Positions 1 to 10,000 of a stretch of DNA of 50,082 bases are shown in pieces. The notes below the pieces were generated by a model. The model searched no databases. It was given only the letters and a program-made list of their open reading frames with translations, and was not told the DNA's origin. Position numbers and translations under genes: made by a program. The DNA is from Funiculus sociatus GB2-C1 (GTDB taxonomy: Bacteria > Cyanobacteriota > Cyanobacteriia > Cyanobacteriales > FACHB-T130). The DNA lies in the NCBI RefSeq assembly GCF_039962115.1, contig NZ_JAMPKJ010000045.1, positions 1 through 50,082 on the forward strand. The letters are read 5' to 3'. Numbering within the stretch: position 1 is the stretch's first letter; each line of letters begins with the position of its first letter.

Positions 1-98
1 ATCTAAACGGGCTGAGCATGATTTCTATGACCAGATTTGGTTCTCTCGCATCCGTTCATTAACCTGTCACCCTTGATCTACCAAGCATCTACAAAGAT

Positions 99-1277
99 GT
101 GTCAGGCAGTCAGGTTCTTACCCTATCTCAGCAGATTGGCGCTAAGGAATGGCACGAATTGGCACTCTACCATCTAGGTAGGTATTACTTGAATTTGTGT
201 CAATTTAATGATTCTATCATCCAGTTTGAGCAATTACTGCAACTTACTCATGACACTGGAAATAGGATGCTTGAAGCCGCAGCATTTTGGGGATTGGGAG
301 GTAATTACCGCTATCTAGGGCAGTATCAAAAAGCGATTGAGTGTTTTCAGAAACAACTTGCTATTAGCTGTGAAATAAACGATCGCAGCTGGCAGATAAG
401 TGCATTGGAAGGTCTAGGGGGTGTTTATCAGTTTTTGGGGCAGTATCAACAATCACTTGATTACTCTCAACAGTGTTTGGTAATTGCTCATGAAACTAAT
501 GATATTAACAGTCAGGCAGGGATACTATCAAATAGTGGTGGTATCTATTTACTTATACAGCAGTGGGAAAAAGCAATTGAATTATCTGAAAAATCACTTG
601 AGCTTGCCACTGAAGTCAACAACAAAGATATTCAGGCACGTAGTCTCAGAAATCTTGGTCAAGCATACAAAAGCTTGGGCCAGTATCAGAAAGCCAGGGA
701 TCTTTTAGAAAGAGCTTTAACAATTTCTAGTGAAATTGGCGAAAAAGCATTATTAAGTAATATATTAGGAAGTCTGTGTGGGATATTTTTTGAAACCCAC
801 CAACTTGAACAGGCAATTGAATATAGCCAAAAGGCTAGTAATATAGCCTCTGAGGTGGGTAACAAAAGCGGCGAGGCTCACGCTTTATGGTGGATTGGAA
901 CTGCTTATAATAAGCTAGGGAGATATCAGAAAGCCCTGGAATATGAAAAACAAGCTTTAGTCATTTTTCACAATATAGGTGAAAGGCAGAATGAACAATA
1001 TCTGCTTTACAACATTGCTAATGAATATTTCTCCCTAAAACAGTATCCTCAAGCAATGGGATTTTATCAATCTGCTCTTAGCCTTGCCCAAGAACTAAAT
1101 AATCGTCGCGAAGAAGCCAAAGCATCTCATTTACTTGGTGTAACTTTTCACAATTTGGGTCGTAATACAGAAGCTATTTCTTATTATCGACAGGGCTACA
1201 GCATTTACAAAGAACTAGGTGATGAGACACAGGCACAAGAATGTTGGAAAGGTTTATCGCAATTAGGGGCAGAATAG
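99..1277 (+). CDS. TPR-repeat protein (kinesin-light-chain type), possibly 5'-truncated
   Basis: The 392-residue product is almost entirely tetratricopeptide repeats. About nine units recur every 40 residues, with the recurring core LGQYQKA followed by a hydrophobic helix, for example near residues 74-92 and 192-211. Such arrays are protein-interaction scaffolds; in cyanobacteria they are often parts of larger CHAT, caspase or STAND proteins, but no enzymatic domain is present here. The start is a GTG with no convincing ribosome binding site, and an in-frame stop lies at 60-62. There is no signal peptide and the repeats begin almost at once, so this may be the surviving C-terminal part of a longer gene. 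A 3' hairpin follows at 1286-1328. The TPR assignment is secure; the partner and role are unknown. Confidence 0.8.
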   Translation: MSGSQVLTLSQQIGAKEWHELALYHLGRYYLNLCQFNDSIIQFEQLLQLTHDTGNRMLEAAAFWGLGGNYRYLGQYQKAIECFQKQLAISCEINDRSWQISALEGLGGVYQFLGQYQQSLDYSQQCLVIAHETNDINSQAGILSNSGGIYLLIQQWEKAIELSEKSLELATEVNNKDIQARSLRNLGQAYKSLGQYQKARDLLERALTISSEIGEKALLSNILGSLCGIFFETHQLEQAIEYSQKASNIASEVGNKSGEAHALWWIGTAYNKLGRYQKALEYEKQALVIFHNIGERQNEQYLLYNIANEYFSLKQYPQAMGFYQSALSLAQELNNRREEAKASHLLGVTFHNLGRNTEAISYYRQGYSIYKELGDETQAQECWKGLSQLGAE

Positions 1278-1285
1278 CCAACCCT

Positions 1286-1328
1286 GAATAAGGTAGGGCC
1301 AGGGTATTCCTTACTCTCTACCTTATTC
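1286..1328. terminator. Inverted repeat after the TPR gene
   Basis: GAATAAGGTAG (1286-1296) and CTACCTTATTC (1318-1328) are exact 11-bp complementary arms with a 21-nt loop, just after the TPR stop codon. There is no clear T-run, so transcription termination is an inference from position. Confidence 0.4.
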
Positions 1329-1341
1329 GTCACGTATTGGC

Positions 1342-1563
1342 TTATTCAATACCTTTAATCCGGTCTTCAACCTACTGATACAATTCACACAACATTTGTA
1401 GATTGCTTTGGCTAGTTTCCAAGTAACCGCGACCGTTGACTTCTAATAAAGTGGCAACAAATTGGAGGAAGAAATAAGGATTAAGGTTCATCAACCACTG
1501 ACGCATTTCTTCATCTTGAATGAACGTGGCGTTAGTATCTTTAGAAATCCAGTTATCGAAGGC
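1342..1563 (-). pseudogene. Decayed duplicate of the chlH 3' end
   Basis: Read on the minus strand, this stretch encodes a relative of the last 73 residues of the ChlH protein encoded at 2260-6234. By hand alignment about 57 of 73 residues are identical, from a DNW motif to the terminal GIE and stop, with no frameshift. It shares [14 protein letters not shown] and [12 protein letters not shown] with the intact copy. One in-frame TAG (1372-1374) replaces a Glu codon near the end, and no start codon or upstream portion exists. Similarity stops abruptly near 1563, about 35 bp before the stop codon of the Uma2 gene. It is either a partial tandem duplication of chlH or the relic of a second chlH-like gene. 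It cannot make a functional chelatase subunit. Confidence 0.85.
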
Positions 1564-1598
1564 ATCAACTCTCTGACTTGTCGCTCATCTGTTAATTT

Positions 1599-2174
1599 TT
1601 ACCAAATTGATTCGAGATTTAGGTTAAAACCAGGGAGAACATTTTCTCCTGATAAAGTAGTAGGAGATTGCAGCACTTCAACTTCTTGACCTTGGCGATA
1701 AATTTCTACTTGCTTGGATTTGCGGTTAATTAACAAACCCAAAATAGTGCCATTCTCTCGGTATTCTTTCATTTTCTCTTGAGCTACTTTCAAAGTATCA
1801 CTCGGTGAAAGTAACTCAATGACAAAATCAGGACAAATGGGGGGAAATTTCTCTTTCTGCTGCTGAGTTAGCGCATCCCATCGTTCCAGTTTCACCCAAG
1901 CAGCATCAGGAGAACGATTGGCACCATTGGGGAGTTTGAAACCTGTAGAGGAATCGAAAACTTTACCCCATTTATTTTGCTCGTTCCAAATCCAAAGTTG
2001 AGCAGTTAGTCCAGCGTTGCGATTTCCTGTTTCTCCCCCAGCGGGTGACATAATGATTAATTCCCCTGTAGCTGTGCGCTCAAACCTTAGATTTTCATTT
2101 ACTTGGCAAAGCTGAAAAAATTGCTCATCTGTGAGCTTAATAATGGGGTTGAAGTTAACGGTTAGGGCAGTCAT
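1599..2174 (-). CDS. Uma2 family (DUF820) putative endonuclease
   Basis: The 191-residue protein has the usual Uma2 layout: an N-terminal LTDEQFFQLCQVNENLRFE helix region, a MSPAGGETG strand-turn, PDAAWVKLERW, and the core PDFVIELLSPSD followed by a KMKEYRENG helix. The Asp and Glu of PDFVIEL and the downstream Lys/Glu are the expected PD-(D/E)XK-like residues. The family is greatly expanded in cyanobacteria and has no firmly established function. The length is normal and the gene looks intact. The ATG start at 2174 has no strong ribosome binding site. It sits exactly between the chlH tail pseudogene and chlH itself, suggesting it arrived with, or was trapped by, that rearrangement. Confidence 0.85.
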   Translation of the reverse strand: MTALTVNFNPIIKLTDEQFFQLCQVNENLRFERTATGELIIMSPAGGETGNRNAGLTAQLWIWNEQNKWGKVFDSSTGFKLPNGANRSPDAAWVKLERWDALTQQQKEKFPPICPDFVIELLSPSDTLKVAQEKMKEYRENGTILGLLINRKSKQVEIYRQGQEVEVLQSPTTLSGENVLPGFNLNLESIW

Positions 2175-2206
2175 ACCGACATTGGGGTTTAGATTTTGGA
2201 TTATTT

Positions 2207-2248
2207 AACCCATGTAGAGACGCGATTAATCGCGTCTCTACATGGGTT
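2207..2248. repeat. Perfect 42-bp palindrome (GTAGAGACG family)
   Basis: A perfect 42-bp palindrome centred between 2227 and 2228, with arms beginning AACCCAT then GTAGAGACG. It lies between the 5' end of the Uma2 gene and the 3' end of chlH. The core GTAGAGACG...CGTCTCTAC recurs at 47872-47911 and in degraded form at 43506-43532, so this is a dispersed repeat family. It could also terminate chlH transcription. Confidence 0.9.
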
Positions 2249-2259
2249 TCAGTTACCGA

Positions 2260-5200
2260 CTATTCTATTCCTTCAATCCGGTCTTCGACCTCCTGATACA
2301 ATTCGCGCAGCATTTGTAAGTTGCTTTCGCTGGTTTCCCAGTAACCGCGACCATTTACTTCGAGTAAGGTTGCGACAACTTTGCGGAAGGAGTGAGGATT
2401 GAGGTTCATCAACCGCTTCCGCATCTCTTCATCTTGGATAAACGTGGTATTTGTATCCTCGTAAATCCAGTTATCGACTGCACCAGCAGTTGCAGACCAA
2501 CCCATCGTATTTACTAGCCGCTTCGAGAGTTCGCGGACACCTTCGTAACCGTGACTTAGCATCCCTTCGTACCACTTGGGATTGAGTAGTTTGGTACGGG
2601 CATCTAAGCGGACGGTTTCAGATAGGGTGCGGACTTGGGCGTTGGCGGTGGTGGTGTCAGCAATGTAGGATGCTGGCGTTTTGCCATCGCCGCGTAGAGT
2701 GGCGACAACCTTGGTGGGGTCGGAGTCGAAATAGTGGGAAACATCCGTAAGACTAATCTCGGAAGAGTCGAGGTTTTGGAACGTCACTTCAGCAGTTTTC
2801 AGGGCGGTTTCAAAAATCTGACGCGACTGTTCCATTGTGCCGGGACTATCGGAGGTGAAAGCGAAAGATTTGCGGCTGAGGTACATATCTTGTAACTCAG
2901 ATTCGCTTTCCCAGGTACTGTTTTCTACTGCCAGGTTGATATTAGAAGAATAAGAACCGGAGGCATTAGAAAAAACACGAGTTGCTGCTTGCCGCAGGTT
3001 GATGCCCATTTCCTCCGCCTGTTGTAAGGCGTGTTTGCGGACAAAGTTCATCGATAGCGGTTCATCGGCTTCTGCTGCCATTTTCACAGCTTGGTCGAGT
3101 AAATTCATCTGATTGATGAACAAGTCGCGGAAGACACCAGAACAGTTGATGACCACATCAACGCGGGGACGACCGAGTTCAGCCAGGGGAATCAGCTCCA
3201 GTTTGTTGACTCGTCCCAAAGCATCTGGCACGGGTTTAACGCCCACCATCCACATAATTTGGGCGAGGGATTCCCCGTAGGTTTTGATGTTGTCGGTTCC
3301 CCAGAGGACGCAGGCGATAGTTTCGGGATAGGCACCAGTTTCCGCCCGTTGCCGTTCTAGAAGTCGGTCTACAACGACTTTGGCGGATTTTACTGCGGCT
3401 GCGGTGGGGATAGATTGAGGGTCGAGGGCGTGGATGTTTTTGCCAGTAGGCAGGACATCCGGGTTGCGGATGGGGTCGCCACCTGGCCCCGGAAGGATGT
3501 ATTCGCCTTCTAAACCTTTGAGTAATGCACCCAGTTCGTTGTCGGCACAAACTTGCTGGAGGCAGAATTCCAAATATTCAAACAAAGGCTTAATTTGTGC
3601 TTCGTCAATTTTGGGATATCCTGCTGCGTGCAATGTTTCAATCCAGGGCTGCTTTCTGCCCATGTTGAAGAAATTCAGCTTAGAAACTAGGGAAACGCGA
3701 CCATCAGCGTCGGTTTGTTCTTTGACGAGGGCGGAAACGGCGGCACGGGTGGCTAGGGTGATATCCTGCAATAGCTGGACATCTTCTAAGACACCTTGAT
3801 CGTTGTTTTTGTAGATGTCGTCAATGTTGCGTCCGATGCTGTTGGCGATGATGCGGGGAAGGCTGAGGATTTCTTCTTCGGCGCGGTCGAGAGAGGCGAT
3901 GTTGACGAGGGTAGCGATCGCTTCCTCTGCACTCGGCGGTTTCCCAACGACGTGCAAGCCACAGGGCAACAACCGCGATTCAATCTCCATCAGCCTACGA
4001 TACACCAAACCAATTAAGGTATCCCGTTCCTCGGCGGTCATCTCTTTAGCATCTTTCTCTGGCAAGGAGATATCCTTATCCAGATTCACCAAACGGCACT
4101 TGTCCACAATGGTGTTGACAATTTGCACGCCTCGCCCGGTATCTTTGAGAGTTTGGTAGGAGGCGATTAACTCGCTTAATTCCTTCAAACCCTTGTACAA
4201 TCCGGCATTTTCTGCTGGTGGTGTCAGATAGCTAATCGTTTCCGCATAGCTGCGACGCTTAGCAATTGTGGCCTCGCTGGGATTATTCGCCGCATAGTAG
4301 TAAAGATTGGGAATAGAACCAATCAGGTTATCTGGGTAACAGTCGCCAGACATTCCCATCTGCTTACCAGGCATGAATTCCAACGATCCATGCGTGCCGA
4401 AGTGCAGCACTGCGTCAGCTTCCCAAATACGTTCCAGATAGGTGTAGTAGGCGGCAAAACCGTGATGGGGGCTGGCAGAACGGGAGAACAGCAACCGCAT
4501 CGGATCGCCTTCATAGCCAAAGGTAGGCTGAACACCGATAAAGACATTGCCGAAGTGTTTGCCGTAAATTAGCAAATTCTGCCCGTCGCTGTTGAGATGT
4601 CCGGGAGGTGCGCCCCAGTTCTCTTCTAGGCGTTGCGAGTACGGTGTAAGTTCTTCATACTCCGGTACTGACATCCGATAGGCAATGTTAAGCTCAGGAC
4701 TGGCGTACTGTGCTTGAGCATCATGGATGACTTCTTGCATCAACGCCATTGCTGAATCTGGCAATTCGGGCAAGTCGTAGCCGTTCTGCTTGAGGGCTTT
4801 CATCACCTCATAAATTGAACCAAATACATCTAGGTAAGCAGCAGTACCGACGTTGCCTTTATCAGGTGGGAAGCTGAAGACGGTAATAGCAATTTTCTTA
4901 CCAAGTTTTGGCTTGCGGCGCAGGTTAGCCCATTTTAAAGCGCGTTGAGCGATCGCTTCAATTCGGTCTTGGAGTGCGATCGCTTTCCCGGTCGCTCCAT
5001 CCCTTCCCGATAATATAATCGGTTCAATCGCTCCATCCAGTTCCGGAATCGCAATCTGCAACGCCACTTGAATTGGATGCAGTCCCAAGTCGCTATCTTC
5101 CCATTCTTCGGTAGTTTGGAAGACTAAGGGTAAAGCCACCATGTAGGGACGATTCAATTTTTTCAGCGCATCAATGGCTTTCGGATGATCTTGTCTGGCG

Positions 5201-6234
5201 GGGCCACCCACGAGAGCAAACCCGGTAAGAGATATCACCGTATCTACTATCGCCTGCGGTGTCTTGGCAGATGGATCGTAGAAATAAGCCTCAATTGGCT
5301 TGGCAAAATCTAAACCTCCAGCAAAAACGGGAATTACCCGTGCGCCCATCGCTTCTAGTTCCTGCACCATTGCCACATAATGGGCATCATCGCCTGTGAC
5401 CAAGTGAGTGCGTTGTAGCACTAAGCCAACACAGGGTGCCAAAGGATCTTTGATATCGTTGGATATATCTCTGCGGCTGCTGTGCCAGTTAAGATACTCC
5501 TTGACATCCTCAAACATTTGTGGTGCGAGGGGATGCCAGATGCCCATGTCAGGATAGGTTACTGGTTCCTGAAACTTCAGCTTTTGCTCACCTTTGTAAA
5601 CGTATTTATCCGCCAGCATCAGCAGGAAGTTCTCCAGGTTTTCCTGAGAACCGCCTAGCCAATATTGGAAGCTAAGCATGAAGTTTCGGGCATCCTGCGC
5701 TTTGTCCATTGGCAGGTATTTCAGGACTTTGGGCAGAGTTTGCAGTAGCTTCAGCATCCCATCTTGGAAGCCGCTGCCGGATTTTTCCTTGCGCTTTCGC
5801 ATGAATTGCGCGATCGCACTCTTCGATTGTCCCAGCTGCGCCATCGAGAAGCTGCCCATCTTGTTCAGGCGCATCACTTGGGGCATTGAGGGAAATACTA
5901 CGGCAACATCAAGGTTGTCTCGGTGTGGTTCCACCGCCGCTACAACTTTATCCGCTAAGTCTTCTATAAAGATCAACGAAGCGATAAAGATATTCGCCGC
6001 AGCGACCTCTTGCTTAAAACCCTCGTAGTTCTCAGGATCTCGCAGTTCTTCCAGCAGATATCCGCTGATTTCAACCGCTAAGTCGGGGTGGTTCTTGTTA
6101 ATTGAGCGAACCGCTCCTGAGATGGCACTCTGGTACTGTGGCTCTAGCACGACATAGACCACCTTGAGTAGCGATCGCCCCCTCAGGTTGTCCGGGGAAA
6201 TGTGGCGAATGGTGGACTTGACGTGAGTGAACAT
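2260..6234 (-). CDS. chlH: Magnesium chelatase large subunit H
   Basis: The 1324-residue protein is the porphyrin-binding catalytic subunit of the three-component Mg-chelatase (ChlH/ChlI/ChlD), which inserts Mg2+ into protoporphyrin IX at the start of the chlorophyll branch. The length matches cyanobacterial ChlH (about 1330). Recognisable stretches are the N-terminal [31 protein letters not shown], the conserved [20 protein letters not shown] of the CobN/ChlH core, and the C-terminal [21 protein letters not shown] chose the ATG at 6234 because homologues start at MFTHVK and a GGAG lies 11 nt upstream. The open frame extends 32 codons further to 6330, but that part is not conserved. chlI and chlD are not in the window. 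A decayed copy of the last 73 codons lies downstream at 1342-1563. Confidence 0.97.
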   Translation of the reverse strand: MFTHVKSTIRHISPDNLRGRSLLKVVYVVLEPQYQSAISGAVRSINKNHPDLAVEISGYLLEELRDPENYEGFKQEVAAANIFIASLIFIEDLADKVVAAVEPHRDNLDVAVVFPSMPQVMRLNKMGSFSMAQLGQSKSAIAQFMRKRKEKSGSGFQDGMLKLLQTLPKVLKYLPMDKAQDARNFMLSFQYWLGGSQENLENFLLMLADKYVYKGEQKLKFQEPVTYPDMGIWHPLAPQMFEDVKEYLNWHSSRRDISNDIKDPLAPCVGLVLQRTHLVTGDDAHYVAMVQELEAMGARVIPVFAGGLDFAKPIEAYFYDPSAKTPQAIVDTVISLTGFALVGGPARQDHPKAIDALKKLNRPYMVALPLVFQTTEEWEDSDLGLHPIQVALQIAIPELDGAIEPIILSGRDGATGKAIALQDRIEAIAQRALKWANLRRKPKLGKKIAITVFSFPPDKGNVGTAAYLDVFGSIYEVMKALKQNGYDLPELPDSAMALMQEVIHDAQAQYASPELNIAYRMSVPEYEELTPYSQRLEENWGAPPGHLNSDGQNLLIYGKHFGNVFIGVQPTFGYEGDPMRLLFSRSASPHHGFAAYYTYLERIWEADAVLHFGTHGSLEFMPGKQMGMSGDCYPDNLIGSIPNLYYYAANNPSEATIAKRRSYAETISYLTPPAENAGLYKGLKELSELIASYQTLKDTGRGVQIVNTIVDKCRLVNLDKDISLPEKDAKEMTAEERDTLIGLVYRRLMEIESRLLPCGLHVVGKPPSAEEAIATLVNIASLDRAEEEILSLPRIIANSIGRNIDDIYKNNDQGVLEDVQLLQDITLATRAAVSALVKEQTDADGRVSLVSKLNFFNMGRKQPWIETLHAAGYPKIDEAQIKPLFEYLEFCLQQVCADNELGALLKGLEGEYILPGPGGDPIRNPDVLPTGKNIHALDPQSIPTAAAVKSAKVVVDRLLERQRAETGAYPETIACVLWGTDNIKTYGESLAQIMWMVGVKPVPDALGRVNKLELIPLAELGRPRVDVVINCSGVFRDLFINQMNLLDQAVKMAAEADEPLSMNFVRKHALQQAEEMGINLRQAATRVFSNASGSYSSNINLAVENSTWESESELQDMYLSRKSFAFTSDSPGTMEQSRQIFETALKTAEVTFQNLDSSEISLTDVSHYFDSDPTKVVATLRGDGKTPASYIADTTTANAQVRTLSETVRLDARTKLLNPKWYEGMLSHGYEGVRELSKRLVNTMGWSATAGAVDNWIYEDTNTTFIQDEEMRKRLMNLNPHSFRKVVATLLEVNGRGYWETSESNLQMLRELYQEVEDRIEGIE

Positions 6235-7030
6235 TCGCTTAGGCTCCAATGATACGGTGTTCTCTTCTTCAGGAATGCTCGATCTTTTAGCTCTAGGGCA
6301 GGATAGGCAATAATCCCCTCCCAATCGCAAAATCGTTAATTGCTAAAAGTAGGCACATCAGCATTTTTAGCAGAAGATGCTTACACTGTGGGGCTTTTGG
6401 CGTTTATCTGACACAATTTGATAAAAAAAACGCCATTTTTCTTTACATTTCTACATATTTAGCTGAGTGGAATACTTATTTATTGTAAAAATATTTGATA
6501 AATAATTGACATTTTTTACCAAGTGATATATTTTTTATTTTTTTTGATAACAACTATAAAAGTGAAGATAAATAACGCGGTGTGCAACTTAAGAGTTTAT
6601 TATTAGTGCGTACATAGCATATAATGAGAATAAAAGTTTATTGAATACTTGAAAAAAAATCCTATTGATGTGCGATGGTGCTAGTTTTCCTAGAGAAAAT
6701 GAAAGACTGATTAATTAAAGATAATGAAGGTAAACTCCAGAAAAATGGTCTAAGAATTGTCATTTATTTGCTTTTTATACCCCCAAAAAATTTTATTAAA
6801 CTTTTAAATAGGTAGTTTTAATTAAAAAACTGCATGGGTTACGCATTGCGTAACCCATGCAGTACAAGGATTTGATGTATTACAAGTAGAAGCTGACGCA
6901 TAGTACAAACAACTATGCTGTCCTATTTAGTAACGGTTGCTATTAAAAATTTTCTGTTGATGGCTCAAGTCAGTAAACAGAAATAAAATATCAACTTTAT
7001 CTGCTGTAACCATCTTGGTGACGGATTATT
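6235..7030. other. AT-rich intergenic region upstream of chlH and the CheB/CheR kinase
   Basis: This 796-bp gap separates two divergent genes and must hold both promoters. It is strongly AT-rich between about 6410 and 6830. I see no credible small gene. A short inverted repeat TGCTAAAA/TTTTAGCA (6341-6348 and 6365-6372) lies in the probable chlH leader. A TATAAT hexamer at 6620-6625 (plus strand) has no good -35 partner. A 35-bp palindrome occupies 6829-6863. Confidence 0.6.
6829..6863. repeat. 35-bp palindrome (GGTTACGCA type)
   Basis: Two exact 17-bp arms, ACTGCATGGGTTACGCA and its complement, surround a single central T. It lies about 170 bp upstream of the CheB/CheR kinase gene. TTACGCATT is also part of the long hairpin at 39572-39640, so the two may belong to one repeat group. 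Confidence 0.8.
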
Positions 7031-10000
7031 ATGACCTCTAATCAGCCCTTTGAGCAACCTACATCCGAATCTACTGGTAAAGCGTCTGATACAGAACAGC
7101 AAGACGATGTTTTATTTCCCATCGTTGGGATGGCTGCCTCTGCTGGTGGACTAGAAGCATTTATAGACTTGCTCAGGCATTTACCCATAGATACAGGCAT
7201 GGCATTTGTGCTGATTCAGCATCTATCTCCTGACCACAAAAGTCTGCTGACTGAGATTTTAGCGAGGGAGACTAAAATGCCTGTGAGCGAAGTGAAAAAC
7301 GGTGTGGCTGTAGAACCGAATCAAGTCTACATAATTCCGCCAAACACCAAAATGATTTTGTCTCAAGGGATGCTGCAACTCGCGCCTCGTGAGAAGGTGC
7401 TAGGGAAATATATGCCAGGTGATGCCTTCTTTACGTCACTTGCCACCGAGAGAGGGACGAAAGCGATCGCTGTGGTTTTATCTGGAGGTGATGGAGACGG
7501 ATCGCTAGGACTAACAGAGATCAAAGCAGCAGGCGGCGTGACCTTTGCTCAGTGTGAAGGAACGGCAAAATTTGACAGTATGCCGAATACGGCTGTAGCA
7601 ACGGGTAATGTCGATTTCATTCTACCTCCCCAAAAAATTGCCGAAGAACTGGCAAAGCTCAGTCGCCATCCCTTAATTGCTCATCGGTCTTCACCTATCT
7701 CGGTTGACAATTTTTCTCAAAGTGAAGATGTCCTATCGATCATCTTTGCGCTCCTGAAATCGTCAACAGGCGTTGACTTTAGCGACTACAAGCCCAATAC
7801 ATTAGCTCGACGAATGCAGCGACGAATGCTGTTATACAAGCTAGAACGGCTAGAGGATTACGCTCAGTATCTTAAAGACCATCCGGCTGAAGTCAAGGCA
7901 CTCTATGAAGAAATTCTGATTCATGTCACCAGTTTTTTCCGCGACTCGGAAGCGTTTCAACAATTGAAGGAGCAAGTCTTTCCGACGATTACCCAAAATA
8001 AATCAGAGGATGCTCCGATTCGGATTTGGGTAGCGGGATGTTCGACGGGGGAAGAAGTCTACTCAATCGCTATTTGCTTGCTGGAGTTTTTGCGAGATAC
8101 TAGCCGTCAGCCCATTCAGATTTTTGCAACGGACATCAGCGAGACAGCGATTAACAAAGCGAGGTCTGGTGTTTATCAAGAAAATCAGATGGTGGAGGTG
8201 TCACCAGAACGCCGACAACGCTTCTTTAATAAGTTAGAGAATGGCGGTTATCAAATTAGTAAAGTTGTCCGCGAACTGTGTATATTTGCTCGACAAGACT
8301 TGGGCAGCGATCCGCCTTTTTCTAATTTGGATCTGGTTAGCTGTCGCAATGTGCTGATTTATCTAGGAGAGGCGTTGCAACAACGGGTGATGCCGAGCTT
8401 CCATTACAGTCTCAACGCCAGAGGATTTCTCTGGCTAGGTACTTCAGAAAGCACGGGTAAATTCTCAGGCTTGTTTACTTTAATTGATAGAAAGTACAGA
8501 TTTTATGCCAAGAAGCTAACTGTCGCTCGACCCATTTTTTCCTTTGTCACAAGCCAGCATCCAGTGTCAATAATGGATAGCCCGAAGCGGATAAATGAGA
8601 TTACAAAGGATAATTTTAACTTACAAAAAGAAACCGACCAACTGATCTTGAATCGCTATACTCCAGTGGGTGTGGTGATTAATGAGAAAATGGATGTTCT
8701 GCAACTTCGGGGAAAGACCGATCTCTACCTCCGACTGCCATCAGGAACGCCAAGCTTTAACGTATTGAAAATGGTGCAAGACGATTTGCTCCTTGGGCTA
8801 CGCACCGCCGTATATCAAGCACAACAGCAAGATGTACTGGTGAGAAAGGAAGGGTTACAAATGGTAGATGGCGATCGCTCAAAATTTGTCAATATTGAGG
8901 TAATTCCCTTTAAGAATGACATTGCCCAAGAGCGCTATTTTTTAGTTCTATTTGAAGAAGCAACCGCCCCCATTCGCCACCTCAACCCGATTGCTCCTGA
9001 AGATTTAGAGCAGAATGATTTAGAGCAGGAGATTGGGCGACTGAAGCAAGAACTCGCAACGGCAATTCAAGAACAGGCAGCGGCTCATGAGTATCTGCAA
9101 GCCGCCCTCCAAGAGCAGGAGCATACAAACCAAGACCTGAAAGTTGCCAATGAGGAAATATTGTCGAGCAATGAGGAGTTGCAAAGTACCAATGAAGAAC
9201 TAGAAACAGCTAAAGAAGAGATTCAAGCGACCAACGAAGAACTACAGACAACCAATGAAGAACTTCGCAGTCGAAACTTGGAATTACACGCTGTCAATAA
9301 CGATCTGATCAATTTGCTTGCCAGTAGTCACATCCCAATTTTGATGCTGACCAACGATTTGAGGGTTCGACGCTTCACGCCAATGGCGCAAAAATTATTC
9401 AATTTCATTCCTACTGATGTTGGACGACCCTTTAGCGATATCAGAACTACTCTTGAGCTTCCTGATTTAGAACCTTTGATTTTAGAGGTGATTGAAACCT
9501 TGAGTCCAAAGGAGCTAGAAGTTCAAACCCAGGCAGGATATTGGTATAACCTCCGCATTCGTCCCTACCGCACCACAGAAAACCGGATTGATGGGGCAGT
9601 GGTGGTGTTAATTGATATTGATGCTCTTAAACGCAGTGCTACAACCCTAGAAACGGCTCGGAAGTATGCAGAAGCGATCGTGGAAACGGTACAAATGCCT
9701 TTGCTGGTGCTGGATAATAAGTTGCGGGTGAACCGAGCGAATCGATCGTTCTATGAAACGTTTCAGGTTTCATCACTGGAAACTATTCAGTCTTCGATCT
9801 TTGAGATCGGGAATGGTCAGTGGGATTTGCCGACAATGCGATCGCTCCTAGAAGATACTTTTGCTAATGACACGCCGATTGCAAACTTTGAAGTCGAGCA
9901 TTGCTTTGAACAAATTGGACAAAAAACTGTGCGGCTTACTGCTTGTAGAATTTTGCAAGCTGGGGATGTCCAAATGCTTTTGCTGGCGATTGAAGACATC

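Noticed and set aside
2-76. A 24-codon open stretch reaching the window's left edge and ending in TGA, possibly the 3' end of an upstream gene
   Set aside because: It is too short to distinguish from chance and matches no family I recognise; the true upstream sequence is outside the window.
1462-1689. Plus-strand open frame of 75 codons
   Set aside because: It lies antisense to the chlH tail pseudogene and the 3' end of the Uma2 gene, and the translation resembles no protein.
6235-6330. 32-codon N-terminal extension of chlH
   Set aside because: ChlH proteins begin at MFTHVK-type sequence, and the start at 6234 has its own ribosome binding site.
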